Shown: positions 8,134 to 16,366 of the stretch, piece by piece
Numbering within the stretch: the first letter of the stretch is position 1
Layout of the letters: every line of letters begins with the position of its first letter
Source: Candidatus Zixiibacteriota bacterium
GTDB lineage: Bacteria; Zixibacteria; MSB-5A5; JAABVY01; JAHJOQ01
Assembly (NCBI GenBank): GCA_020053015.1
Contig: JAGVNY010000221.1
Coordinates: 1-42,218 of the forward strand
Length of the DNA: 42,218 nucleotides
Direction of reading: 5' to 3'
The notes under the pieces: model-generated
Databases searched by the model: none
What the model saw: the letters and a program-made list of their open reading frames with translations, nothing else
Told to the model about the DNA's origin: nothing
Program-made: the position numbers and the translations under genes

Positions 8134-11100
8134 ATGTTAAGAAGGATCGCAAGTCTCACGGTCATGATTGCAGTGATGGTCTTTTGTTCGGCTTTGGGTC
8201 AGAATTCCACCGAGCAGCCGTCAGGTATACAACGCAAATTGCATGTCGTGGGCACGGCACACCTTGATACGCAGTGGCGATGGACTATCCAGCAGACAAT
8301 CAACGAGTTCGTTCCGAGTACTTTCCGCGACAACTTCAGGCTGATGGACATCTATCCGGACTATGTCTTCAGCTTCGAGGGAGCATTCAGATACATGCTG
8401 CTGCGCGAGTATTTCCCGGATCAATACGCGAAACTCTCAAAGTACGTATCATCCGGCCAGTGGCGTGTAGCAGGGAGCTGGGTGGATGCTGTAGATGTCA
8501 ACTTACCGTCGTTTGAGTCTCTCGTCAGAAATTGCCTGTACGGAAACGGATTCTTCAAGCAGGAGTTTGGCCAAACAAGTCGCGACATCTTCCTTCCAGA
8601 CTGCTTCGGGTTTGGGTATGCCCTTCCATCAATCGCCGCACACTGTGGGCTTAACAGCTTCTCCACGCAGAAGCTCTCATGGGGCTCAGCATATGGTGTC
8701 CCGTTCGATATCGGCGTCTGGCAGGGAGTGGACGGTTCATCCATCGTTGCTGGGCTCAATTCGAGCGACTACACGGGCAAGATCAGAACCGATCTAAGCA
8801 GAGACTCCGCGTGGACCGCGAGGGCGGATTCTCTCGGTCAAAGGTCCGGCTCCTATGTTGCCTACCGATACTTTGGAACCGGCGATACAGGTGGATCGCC
8901 CGATTCGCTTTCGGTCGATTGGCTTTCCAAATCGATACACAGCGACGGGCCGATGCAGATTATCAGTTCTCCTTCCGACACACTTGCGGACATGTTCACT
9001 GCCGATAAGCTTGCGAAGCTCCCGCACTATCGCGGCGAGCTCCTGATGACTCGGCACGGAGCTGGATGCTACACATCGCAGGCAGCCATGAAACGCTGGA
9101 ACCGCAAGAACGAACTGCTCGCTGATGCGACGGAGAGAGCATCGGTGATTGCTTCAGTCGTGGCGGGGTATGAGTACCCGACAGAGACGCTCCGCGATAC
9201 ATGGGTACGATTCTTGTGGCACCAGTTTCACGACGACCTGACCGGCACGAGCATTCCTGAAGCCTACGAGTTCTCATGGAACGACGAGATTCTATGCCAG
9301 AATCGTTTCGCGTCGATGCTTGAGGACGCTGTCGGAGCAACAACGGCGATGCTCGATACTCGCACTGAGGGCGTGCCGATAGTGGTTTTCAATCCGCTGT
9401 CGATTGACAGGACGGATGTGGTGGAAGCGACCGTGGATTTTGATGTTGGGAAAGACTCGTTCACATACATAAGGGTCGCCGGACCATCTGGGCCAGAAGT
9501 ACCTTCACAGATTCCTCCTGCTTCGCAACAGAGCTCAACTACACTATTTCGATATCCGCGCCACAGGGACAAACCTATCGGGGAAGATTATGTCCATTCA
9601 AAATCGGGGAAGGTCAAGGTGACTTTCGTCGCAACTGTTCCGGCCACCGGGTACGCTGTGTTTGATGTGCGGTCAGGTTTCCGCCCAACCGATAAGGTTT
9701 CTGAGCTCAGTGTAACTCCGCGCTTGCTGGAAAACACTCGCTACAAAGTCACGCTTGATGACAATGGAGATGTTGTATCGATCTTTGACGAAGAAGTAGG
9801 CCGTGAACTGCTCAGCGGCCCCATTCAATTCCAGTTGCTCTTCGACAAGCCTAAGCAATGGCCCGCGTGGGAGATCATGTATGACGATATCATGGCTAAG
9901 CCGCAAGCTGTACTCGGCGCTCCATCGAGTATCAAGGTTGTTGAGAACGGCCCAGCCCGAGCAGCTATTGAGATCATTCGCAGTCATGGGCATTCGAAAT
10001 TCCGTACCCGGATCAGCCTATCGAACGGCGATGGGCCTGTCGAATTCAAAAATACGATCGATTGGTACGAGAAGGAAACGCTGCTCAAAGTCGCCTTCCC
10101 GTTCGCATCGGCCAACGACAGCGTTACGTACGATCTCGGTCTCGGAACGATCAAGCGCGGCCCAAATCACGAGAAGCTGTACGAAGTCCCCGGACACCAG
10201 TGGGCAGACATGACTGCTGAGAACGGCGAATTCGGCGCCGCAGTCCTCAATGACTGCAAGTATGGTTGGGATCACCCTGAGAAGAATGTGCTGCGTCTGA
10301 CGCTGATTCACACTCCCGGCGTGTTTGAAAGCTGGGCTTGGGTCGGCGACCAGAGCTCTCAGGATATGGGAAGGCACGAGTTCACATTCGCAGTATGCGG
10401 CCACAAGGGCGACGTATCGCAGTCAGATGTCGCCTGGCAAGCCGCGCGTCTCAATCAGCCGTTACTCGCGTTTCAGGCGCCCAAACATGACGGCAAGCTT
10501 GGCAAGACCTGCTCGCTCCTGTCCGTGAGTTCTGACGATGTATTCGTGAACGCCGTGAAGAAATCGGAATCGAGTGATGACATTGTAGTCAGAGTGCGGG
10601 AATTAAGTGGTACCGGCGTTGACAACGCGAAAATCACATTTGCTAAATCGATATTATCTGCTCGCGAGATAAACGGATTCGAAGAGACCGTCGGCGATGC
10701 AGTGTTTCAGGGCAAGGAACTCACAGTGAGCCTGACTCCTTATCAACCCAAGGCGTTCGCTGTGAAGCTCCAGGAATCGGACTCTGACTTGCGGACCAAG
10801 ACGCAATTCGCATCGGTTTCACTTCCATTCGATCTGGATTGCATCAGCGGCGATGACAACCGCAAAGATGGTGACATCGACGGTCACGGCAACTGCCTGG
10901 TTGCGGAGTTGCTGCCGGACACTGTCTGGTTCAGAGGAGTCCCATTCGTCATTGGTCCGACCAATGCTGGTGCCAAGAACGCCGTGTCATGTACTGGCCA
11001 GGCTATTGACCTTCCGAAGGGAGAACACGATATACTGCATCTCCTTGCTTGCGCAGTTAACGGACCAACTCTGGGGAGATGCACCATCGGCGCAGAAACT

Positions 11101-12138
11101 CCAGTCTCTTTGCTCCAGGACTACTGCATTCCGCTCGGTCAATGGAACAATCGCATAAACTCCGGTAGATTCTCGGAGAACCCTGACGGAATCGCTCCCG
11201 CCTACGTCAACCGCCAGCCCGTAGCATGGTACGGCTCTCATCGCCACAGCCAAGGCGAAAACGAAGCATACAGATTCACATATCTCTACGATGTGCCTCT
11301 GAAGATACCGCAAGGCGCAACATCGCTGAGGTTGCCTATCAAACAGAACATCCGGGTATTCGCTGCAACTGTCGTCAAGTCGACAATTGATAACGTCACG
11401 CCTGCTCAGCCACTTTATGATGAGGCGGAGGCCGCAATCGCAATCGTGAACGTCGACAGCGTCGACTTTGCAGGTCACGCGACTATTTCAATGACCACTC
11501 CGAATCCCAGGGCGAATATCCGTTATGCGCTCGACGGCAAGGCTCCGGACCAAGGATCTCATCACTATGAGATGCCCTTCGCCATTGATTCATCCACCAC
11601 AATCAAGGCGCAGGCAATTCTCGCCGGAATAGACAGTAGTTTCGTAACCACTGTAACCTGCAGGAAGCTGATGCCGGTCGATGCTGTCCCGACTGTGGAG
11701 AGCGAACCGGGTTTGAACTGCACATACTACGAAGGGTCATGGTCGAAGCTGCCCGATTTCGATACAGTCAAAGCTGTGCGTCAGTTTGTGGCCGATCAGT
11801 GCGTCCTGCCGGAGTTCGCTCGGCAGGAAGACTTCGGGCTTGTGTTCTATGGTTTCTTCAATGCTCCGACCGAAGGCATGTACGAATTTATCATAAGCTC
11901 TGACGATGGCAGCCGCTTGTATATCGGTGATTCGCTTCTGATTGACAACGATGGTCTTCACGGATCGGGTGATATGACAGGCCATGTCGTGCTCAAGCCG
12001 GGGCTGCATCCCTTCACTCTGCGCATGTTTCAATGCAAAGGTGGACGAGATCTGAATGCATGGGTGTCAGGACCCGGCATCGTAAGAGAGCAGCTCGGAC
12101 CGACGAGGCTGTCGCATGCAACAACAGCAAACAGGTAG
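8134..12138 (+). CDS. secreted GH38 alpha-mannosidase with chitobiase-type and PA14 domains
   Basis: The frame is open much further upstream, inside the permease gene, but GGAGG at 8124-8128 stands six bases before the ATG at 8134. From there the protein has a clear signal peptide (residues 1-22), giving 1334 residues. The GH38 catalytic domain has the zinc motif TAHLDTQW (H43, D45), VDVN with D121 as likely nucleophile and zinc ligand, DCFGFGYALPS near 156-166, and RHGAGCYTSQAAMKRWNR near 308. These enzymes hydrolyse alpha-mannosyl bonds with retention. Residues about 1110-1170 resemble the C-terminal domain of hexosaminidases (IRYALDGKAPD), and about 1190-1320 form a PA14 domain (YEFIISSDDGSRLYIGD), which often binds glycans. 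It follows the importer by 41 bases and probably feeds it. Confidence 0.93.
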   Translation: MLRRIASLTVMIAVMVFCSALGQNSTEQPSGIQRKLHVVGTAHLDTQWRWTIQQTINEFVPSTFRDNFRLMDIYPDYVFSFEGAFRYMLLREYFPDQYAKLSKYVSSGQWRVAGSWVDAVDVNLPSFESLVRNCLYGNGFFKQEFGQTSRDIFLPDCFGFGYALPSIAAHCGLNSFSTQKLSWGSAYGVPFDIGVWQGVDGSSIVAGLNSSDYTGKIRTDLSRDSAWTARADSLGQRSGSYVAYRYFGTGDTGGSPDSLSVDWLSKSIHSDGPMQIISSPSDTLADMFTADKLAKLPHYRGELLMTRHGAGCYTSQAAMKRWNRKNELLADATERASVIASVVAGYEYPTETLRDTWVRFLWHQFHDDLTGTSIPEAYEFSWNDEILCQNRFASMLEDAVGATTAMLDTRTEGVPIVVFNPLSIDRTDVVEATVDFDVGKDSFTYIRVAGPSGPEVPSQIPPASQQSSTTLFRYPRHRDKPIGEDYVHSKSGKVKVTFVATVPATGYAVFDVRSGFRPTDKVSELSVTPRLLENTRYKVTLDDNGDVVSIFDEEVGRELLSGPIQFQLLFDKPKQWPAWEIMYDDIMAKPQAVLGAPSSIKVVENGPARAAIEIIRSHGHSKFRTRISLSNGDGPVEFKNTIDWYEKETLLKVAFPFASANDSVTYDLGLGTIKRGPNHEKLYEVPGHQWADMTAENGEFGAAVLNDCKYGWDHPEKNVLRLTLIHTPGVFESWAWVGDQSSQDMGRHEFTFAVCGHKGDVSQSDVAWQAARLNQPLLAFQAPKHDGKLGKTCSLLSVSSDDVFVNAVKKSESSDDIVVRVRELSGTGVDNAKITFAKSILSAREINGFEETVGDAVFQGKELTVSLTPYQPKAFAVKLQESDSDLRTKTQFASVSLPFDLDCISGDDNRKDGDIDGHGNCLVAELLPDTVWFRGVPFVIGPTNAGAKNAVSCTGQAIDLPKGEHDILHLLACAVNGPTLGRCTIGAETPVSLLQDYCIPLGQWNNRINSGRFSENPDGIAPAYVNRQPVAWYGSHRHSQGENEAYRFTYLYDVPLKIPQGATSLRLPIKQNIRVFAATVVKSTIDNVTPAQPLYDEAEAAIAIVNVDSVDFAGHATISMTTPNPRANIRYALDGKAPDQGSHHYEMPFAIDSSTTIKAQAILAGIDSSFVTTVTCRKLMPVDAVPTVESEPGLNCTYYEGSWSKLPDFDTVKAVRQFVADQCVLPEFARQEDFGLVFYGFFNAPTEGMYEFIISSDDGSRLYIGDSLLIDNDGLHGSGDMTGHVVLKPGLHPFTLRMFQCKGGRDLNAWVSGPGIVREQLGPTRLSHATTANR

Positions 12139-12174
12139 AACCGACGACCACAGGGCATGCAAAAGGCGCAGAGT

Positions 12175-12522
12175 CTACTTCACGGATACTCGATCTCCGT
12201 GGCTTCTCGGCGATGATATGACAAGAAACCAGAGCTCGGTGTTCGATTGGTTCAGAAGGCGATGATGTACACCTGCTGGGACTGACACTCCGTGCTCTGA
12301 CGTGATCAAGAGGCGCTCGCCACCAATCTCCATCGTAGCTTCGCCGGAAAGCACGAAGAAGAATTGATGAGCGTGCTCATGGAAGTGCATCTCCTCGCAC
12401 CCTCCCGGCGGTACTCTCTCTTGAATGATGCTGAGAGCTTCTGACTTGAGTAGATGCCATCCGTCACATACGCCGCCCCAGCGGTAGTGCTCTGCGATAT
12501 CTCTACTGATGATTCCAACCAT
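12175..12522 (-). CDS. small single-domain cupin protein
   Basis: A 115-residue single cupin barrel. Motif one contains H46 and H48 in HFHEHAHQ, with Q53 where a metal-binding glutamate is usual, and G60. Motif two is GVSVPAGVHH with H86/H87. The two conserved histidine sites suggest a metal-binding fold, but substrate and reaction are unknown; the family includes sugar-binding proteins, oxygenases and isomerases. GGAGG six bases upstream of the ATG fixes the start. It converges on the mannosidase gene, with only 36 bases between the stops, and has its own upstream region shared with the tetR-type gene. Confidence 0.85.
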   Translation of the reverse strand: MVGIISRDIAEHYRWGGVCDGWHLLKSEALSIIQERVPPGGCEEMHFHEHAHQFFFVLSGEATMEIGGERLLITSEHGVSVPAGVHHRLLNQSNTELWFLVISSPRSHGDRVSVK

Positions 12523-12727
12523 TTCGACCTCCGAATCCTACTATTAATCCCTGTTCACAACCGGCATGTCAAGCCAGAAATCCAAGGCAGAATGAGGGAC
12601 TCATACTCGGTTTGTCCCCACTTGACAGGTTCTCAGTTTCGCGTTTGGAGATCACGCACACCCTCGTACTATCAAGCGCGACACACACTTACATGACTAT
12701 GAGTCTCCGCCCCGAAATGGCTGATTT

Positions 12728-12750
12728 GGCTGTTCAGACTGTGAACAGCC
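12728..12750. promoter_or_regulatory. perfect 9-bp inverted repeat, candidate operator
   Basis: GGCTGTTCA and TGAACAGCC are exact reverse complements separated by five bases. No T-run follows on either strand, so a terminator is unlikely. The size and symmetry fit a dimeric regulator site, but which protein binds is unknown. Confidence 0.45.
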
Positions 12751-12780
12751 AGGTTCAATAAGCTCATACTGGCACGAGAG

Positions 12781-12821
12781 TTGACGAGCGTCGAGGATTG
12801 TGCTAACCTAAACGGCCGTTT
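12781..12821 (+). promoter_or_regulatory. possible promoter with adjoining palindrome AAACGGCCGTTT
   Basis: TTGACG (12781-12786) and TAACCT (12804-12809) are 17 bases apart; the -10 match is weak. The exact 12-base palindrome AAACGGCCGTTT (12810-12821) follows directly and would cover the transcription start, a common arrangement for a TetR repressor blocking its own promoter. Function is inferred. Confidence 0.35.
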
Positions 12822-12942
12822 TTCGGGCGATTTATCCGTCCTCGTAACTTTTTTAACCCCAATGAGAACATTTTGGGAACTTTTATGTTGACTGTTACGT
12901 CAAATCTGACGATATAGTCGGAAATGACTGGTTAGTCGGCTG

Positions 12943-13659
12943 ATGATTGGAGGATACTTAAGAAGAACAATGGAGCAGCAGACACCAAAATCGAAACGCA
13001 AACGTGGTCGTCAGCAGCGACGGACAAATATTACAAGGCAGAAATTGCTCGATGCAGCGAAAACGGTCTTCTCCGAAAGAGGGCTTGATCTTACCCGAAT
13101 TGATGAGATTACGGAACGGGCTGACGTTGGGAAGGGGACATTCTACTACCACTTCCGAAGCAAGGAAAAGCTCATAAAGGAATTGATAAAGGGAATGTTG
13201 GGCGAACTTGTGGCAGTGATAGATGAGAAGTGTGAAGGCATCAACGATCTCACTGCGCTGATGGACACACTCATCCAAGTGCACACCGAGTTCTTTAGCA
13301 ATCGCTGGGAGGATTTCGTCCTTTTCTTCCAGGGAAGAGCTGACCTCACGCTACAGGTGAGTTACTCAGGCATCGACACGCCGTTTGTGGATTATATCGA
13401 GAGAATGGAGTCACTTCTCGACTCGGTGATCGAACACAGAATATCCAAGCCTGCGCTGCGAAGGATCGCATGTGCAGTGGCCGGATTTCTCTCCGGATAC
13501 TACTCGTTTGCAGTGATCTCGCCTCAGGGCGAGGATATCGACGAAACATTCCGTTCGTTACGGGGCGCCATGGTGGCAAGCCTTGTGCGCTTCATAAAGG
13601 AAACTGCGCCATCAGCGGAGGCCATTGGAAATGTAGAAAACAATACTTCTGTCAATTGA
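12943..13659 (+). CDS. TetR/AcrR family transcriptional regulator
   Basis: A 238-residue regulator. After a basic leader (KSKRKRGRQQRR) comes a TetR helix-turn-helix domain: LDAAKTVFSERGLDLTRID, then ADVGKGTFYYHFRSKEKL, the recognition-helix signature. The rest is a helical ligand-binding domain without recognisable relatives. The start is uncertain: the ATG at 12943 has no ribosome site, and an in-frame ATG at 12970 has AAGAAG four bases before it and GGAGG further away. It lies 69 bases before the SpeD-like gene in the same direction and probably controls that cluster, whose MFS transporter is the type of gene TetR proteins often repress. Confidence 0.92.
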   Translation: MIGGYLRRTMEQQTPKSKRKRGRQQRRTNITRQKLLDAAKTVFSERGLDLTRIDEITERADVGKGTFYYHFRSKEKLIKELIKGMLGELVAVIDEKCEGINDLTALMDTLIQVHTEFFSNRWEDFVLFFQGRADLTLQVSYSGIDTPFVDYIERMESLLDSVIEHRISKPALRRIACAVAGFLSGYYSFAVISPQGEDIDETFRSLRGAMVASLVRFIKETAPSAEAIGNVENNTSVN

Positions 13660-13728
13660 CCGGATAACGGCAACGCGCAAGGAGGCGCGATTACAATTGA
13701 GTCTGATAATGACATTTCGGAGGCCAAA

Positions 13729-14118
13729 GTGCAAACTCAGAGTATTGTGGAACAAGCGGTGAAACAGTCGGTCTGGGGTATTGCGTCCAGCATCGACATA
13801 TACAACTGCGATCCAGACACAATCCGCGATGCGGAGAAGATTAAGCAGTTCGTTGTCGAGCTTTGTGAGCTAATTCAGATGCGGAGATTCGGCGACACGT
13901 TGGTGGTCAATTTCGGCGAAGACGAAAGAGTCGCCGGGTATTCGATGGTTCAGCTGATTGAAACATCTCTGATTTCCGCTCATTTTGCAAACCTTTCCAA
14001 CACTGTGTACCTCGATGTGTTCAGCTGCAAACCTTACGACCCGGACATCGTCGAGGAGTTCGCAAGGAAATACTTTGCCGGATCGCACAGCATCGTGCAG
14101 GTGAACATGAGGCACTGA
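13729..14118 (+). CDS. SpeD-like (S-adenosylmethionine decarboxylase family) pyruvoyl enzyme
   Basis: A 129-residue homologue of the SpeD proenzyme. WGIASSIDIYNCDP matches the first strand of the family. S80, H85 and C100 keep exactly the spacing of S63, H68 and C83 in the Thermotoga enzyme: the serine that becomes the pyruvoyl group, a catalytic histidine, and the catalytic cysteine in YLDVFSC. The residue before the serine is T79, where glutamate is usual. Family members decarboxylate S-adenosylmethionine, and some divergent ones decarboxylate ornithine or arginine instead; no spermidine synthase gene is nearby, so the substrate is open. The GTG start has an ideal GGAGG five bases upstream. 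It opens a tight gene run with an acyltransferase, a ligase, a PLP decarboxylase and an exporter. Confidence 0.8.
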   Translation: MQTQSIVEQAVKQSVWGIASSIDIYNCDPDTIRDAEKIKQFVVELCELIQMRRFGDTLVVNFGEDERVAGYSMVQLIETSLISAHFANLSNTVYLDVFSCKPYDPDIVEEFARKYFAGSHSIVQVNMRH

Positions 14119-14121
14119 CCG

Positions 14122-15087
14122 ATGCTGAGTGCACGTGCCGTGACCGACATCGAGGAAGGTCGGGCTCTCTGGCGGCGTCTGATTCCCGAGGAAGTGATCA
14201 CGGACATCTGGGATGTCCGCGAGTGTTTTCATCGCCACTATCAGAGAGACATCCACTTCCTGGTTACCGAGGACAACGGCGTCGTAAGAGGATTCCTCCC
14301 CTTGGCTCGTATAGACGAGTACAGCTGTTACGGTTACTTCCCCGGCGAGACATGGAGCGGAAAAACATGGCTTGAGCAAAACCGTGTCATCATCGACGGT
14401 GACACGATGCTTGACGAAATTCTCGCCATGTGTCCGGGGCCGTATCATGTGCGCTATCTGCTCGCTGCCGATGCAGCTCCGCAGTCATCGGACTGTGTCG
14501 ACGAAATCGGTTACCTCTTCCACCCTCCTGACTACGATTATGAATTGGACGAGTATTTCAGGGAGTTTTCTCACAAGACCTTAAAGCGCCTGCGCAGGGA
14601 ACTCGACGGCTTTCATGCTTCTGGCGCAAGCTACCGCTATGACGATCTCGCAGATTTCGACATCCTCGTCAGCATGAATCTCGACCGATTCGGCGGCAGA
14701 TCTTACTTCGCGGATAGCCGTTTTCGCGAAGGATTTCGCAGCCTGATGCTCTTCCTGCATGAACGAGGCTGGTTGCGTATGACAACCGTGTTGATGAACG
14801 GCGATCCCGCAGCAGTAGACATGGGATCTGTATTCAACGGGACATACACGCTGCTGGCGGGAGGCACAAACGCGTCCTATCCCGGAGTAGCAAAACTCAT
14901 TAACATCCATCACATGCGACGGGCCTGCGAGTGGAAGCTCGGTTCAGTTGACTTTCTCTGCGGGGACTTTGCCTGGAAACCGCAGTTTCATCTATCGCCG
15001 CGCCCTCTGTACTTGATCTCCAATCTTCCGCCGGGTTTTCTGCAGTCAGGAAAGGTCGAGATCAGGAGCGCCCAGAATGCTCCATAG
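14122..15087 (+). CDS. GNAT-fold acyltransferase, BioF2/FemAB-like
   Basis: A 321-residue protein with no signal or membrane segment. The pattern FSHKTLKRLRRELDGF followed by NLDRFGG and FRSLMLFLHERGWLRMT, then YTLLAGGTNASYPGVAKLI, is that of double GNAT-fold proteins (Acetyltransf_6, FemAB/BioF2-like). These move an acyl or aminoacyl group to an amine. The donor and acceptor here are unknown; a product of the neighbouring decarboxylases is a plausible acceptor (inference). It begins 3 bases after the SpeD-like gene and overlaps the ATP-grasp gene by 11 bases, indicating joint translation. GAGG stands nine bases before the ATG. Confidence 0.75.
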   Translation: MLSARAVTDIEEGRALWRRLIPEEVITDIWDVRECFHRHYQRDIHFLVTEDNGVVRGFLPLARIDEYSCYGYFPGETWSGKTWLEQNRVIIDGDTMLDEILAMCPGPYHVRYLLAADAAPQSSDCVDEIGYLFHPPDYDYELDEYFREFSHKTLKRLRRELDGFHASGASYRYDDLADFDILVSMNLDRFGGRSYFADSRFREGFRSLMLFLHERGWLRMTTVLMNGDPAAVDMGSVFNGTYTLLAGGTNASYPGVAKLINIHHMRRACEWKLGSVDFLCGDFAWKPQFHLSPRPLYLISNLPPGFLQSGKVEIRSAQNAP

Positions 15088-16366
15088 CCGCGTCCTGGTC
15101 GTCGGCACTACGTCAGATTACATCGACATCATCTACAGCCGCCACCGAGACAGAGCATTCTTCGTAACTGACACGGCTGAACGCAACCAGGCAACCGAGC
15201 AAGCGCCGCCGACTGAGTCGGAGCTGGTCTGTGACTTGTCTTCGATTGGCGAAACGCTCTCATCGCTTCGAAACAGTCTCAGCCAAGCTCTGATTCGTCC
15301 CAGCGGCGTAGCCTGCTTCGACTGCGAATCAATGCCGCTTGCTGCCCTTATCGCATCTGATTTAGGGCTTTCTTATCCAAGTCCGGAAACGATAAACATG
15401 GTCCGCAACAAGTACCTTACCAAATCGACTTGGACGGCGAAGGGAGTCCCGTGTCCCGATTGCACAATCGTGCGAACCGAGTCAGAAGCGATCGACTTCT
15501 TCCGGCTGAAGAGCAAGCCTATTGTCCTCAAGCCGCTGACCGGAAGCGGAAGTGAATTCGTAAGCTTGTGCAGGAATGAGCTCGAGTGCTCGGAGTCTAT
15601 TCGCAGCATGGCCGCAGGACTCGCATCTCACCCCAACATCAGGATGTATCCTGTCCAGCCTGATCGTCTCGGTGGGGGCATTCCAAGGAAGGAATTTCTC
15701 GCGGAGGAATTCATCGACGGGAGAGAATATAGTTGCGATTTTGTGATTGACGGCAATCGCATCAAGGTTATCCGCATTGCACAGAAGATTCGATTCGTTG
15801 ACAAACCGTTTGGAACGACGACAGGGTATCTTCTCCCCTCCCCGTTGCCGCCGACCATTTCACTTGAAGCGTTTGAAGAGACAATTCATGCAGCCGCGCG
15901 CGCGCTCAACATAGACCGCGCAATCTGTATGTTGGATTTCATGGTATCGTCCGGCGGGCTTTCGCTCATCGAGCTTACGCCGCGCCCTGGCGGCGATTGC
16001 TTACCCCCACTGATGCTCCATAGCTCAGGATTCGATATGCTTGGCTTCGCTCTTGACTTTGCAGAAGGGGGCAACTCGCCAATCCCGCCTCCGCGAAATT
16101 GGAAGCAGCTCATAGGGCTGCGCATAATTGCGACTCGCTCGGGTGTCATCCAACGGTTAGACATGGAAAGGGCCGCACTTGACCCGCGCGTTCTTGAGTG
16201 CGATATCAGACACGAGGTTGGAGATCGAGTTTGCATTGCAGGAGCTTCGTACGACTCCCGAATTCTCGGGCACATCATATTCCGTCCGAGCGACAAGAGC
16301 GATATTGAACAACAATGCGAGGAGATCGAGTCGCTGCTTGATCTCAATCTGGAGTATGATCTATGA
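15077..16366 (+). CDS. ATP-grasp ligase, likely carboxylate-amine type
   Basis: A 429-residue ATP-grasp enzyme. The N-terminal pre-ATP domain runs to about residue 110. KPIVLKPLTGSGSEFV (147-162) holds the ATP-binding lysine and glycine loop, EEFIDGREYS (210-219) is the central strand and hinge, and LSLIELTPRPGGD (295-307) carries the metal-binding acidic residues. Enzymes of this fold activate a carboxylate as acyl phosphate and join it to an amine, as in L-amino acid ligases and many small peptide pathways. Lying between an acyltransferase and an amino-acid decarboxylase, it could form an amide bond in the cluster's product. AGGAG eight bases upstream supports the ATG; the stop overlaps the next start by 4 bases. 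Confidence 0.85.
   Translation: MLHSRVLVVGTTSDYIDIIYSRHRDRAFFVTDTAERNQATEQAPPTESELVCDLSSIGETLSSLRNSLSQALIRPSGVACFDCESMPLAALIASDLGLSYPSPETINMVRNKYLTKSTWTAKGVPCPDCTIVRTESEAIDFFRLKSKPIVLKPLTGSGSEFVSLCRNELECSESIRSMAAGLASHPNIRMYPVQPDRLGGGIPRKEFLAEEFIDGREYSCDFVIDGNRIKVIRIAQKIRFVDKPFGTTTGYLLPSPLPPTISLEAFEETIHAAARALNIDRAICMLDFMVSSGGLSLIELTPRPGGDCLPPLMLHSSGFDMLGFALDFAEGGNSPIPPPRNWKQLIGLRIIATRSGVIQRLDMERAALDPRVLECDIRHEVGDRVCIAGASYDSRILGHIIFRPSDKSDIEQQCEEIESLLDLNLEYDL

Larger units (their letters stand above)
12523..12942. other. 420-base intergenic region between divergent cupin and tetR genes
   Basis: I find no credible gene here; short open frames lack ribosome sites. The region holds three inverted repeats (12728-12750, 12810-12821 and TTGAC/GTCAA at 12888-12903) and a possible promoter at 12781-12809. 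This is unusually rich in potential operators and fits a self-regulating TetR gene that also controls divergent or downstream genes. Confidence 0.6.

Noticed and set aside
12454-12696. Plus-strand frame of 80 codons in the cupin-tetR gap
   Set aside because: No ribosome site, overlaps the cupin gene and its upstream region, and the composition is not protein-like.
13729-14118. Assigning the symbol speD
   Set aside because: The residue before the pyruvoyl serine differs, no speE is nearby, and relatives with other substrates are known.
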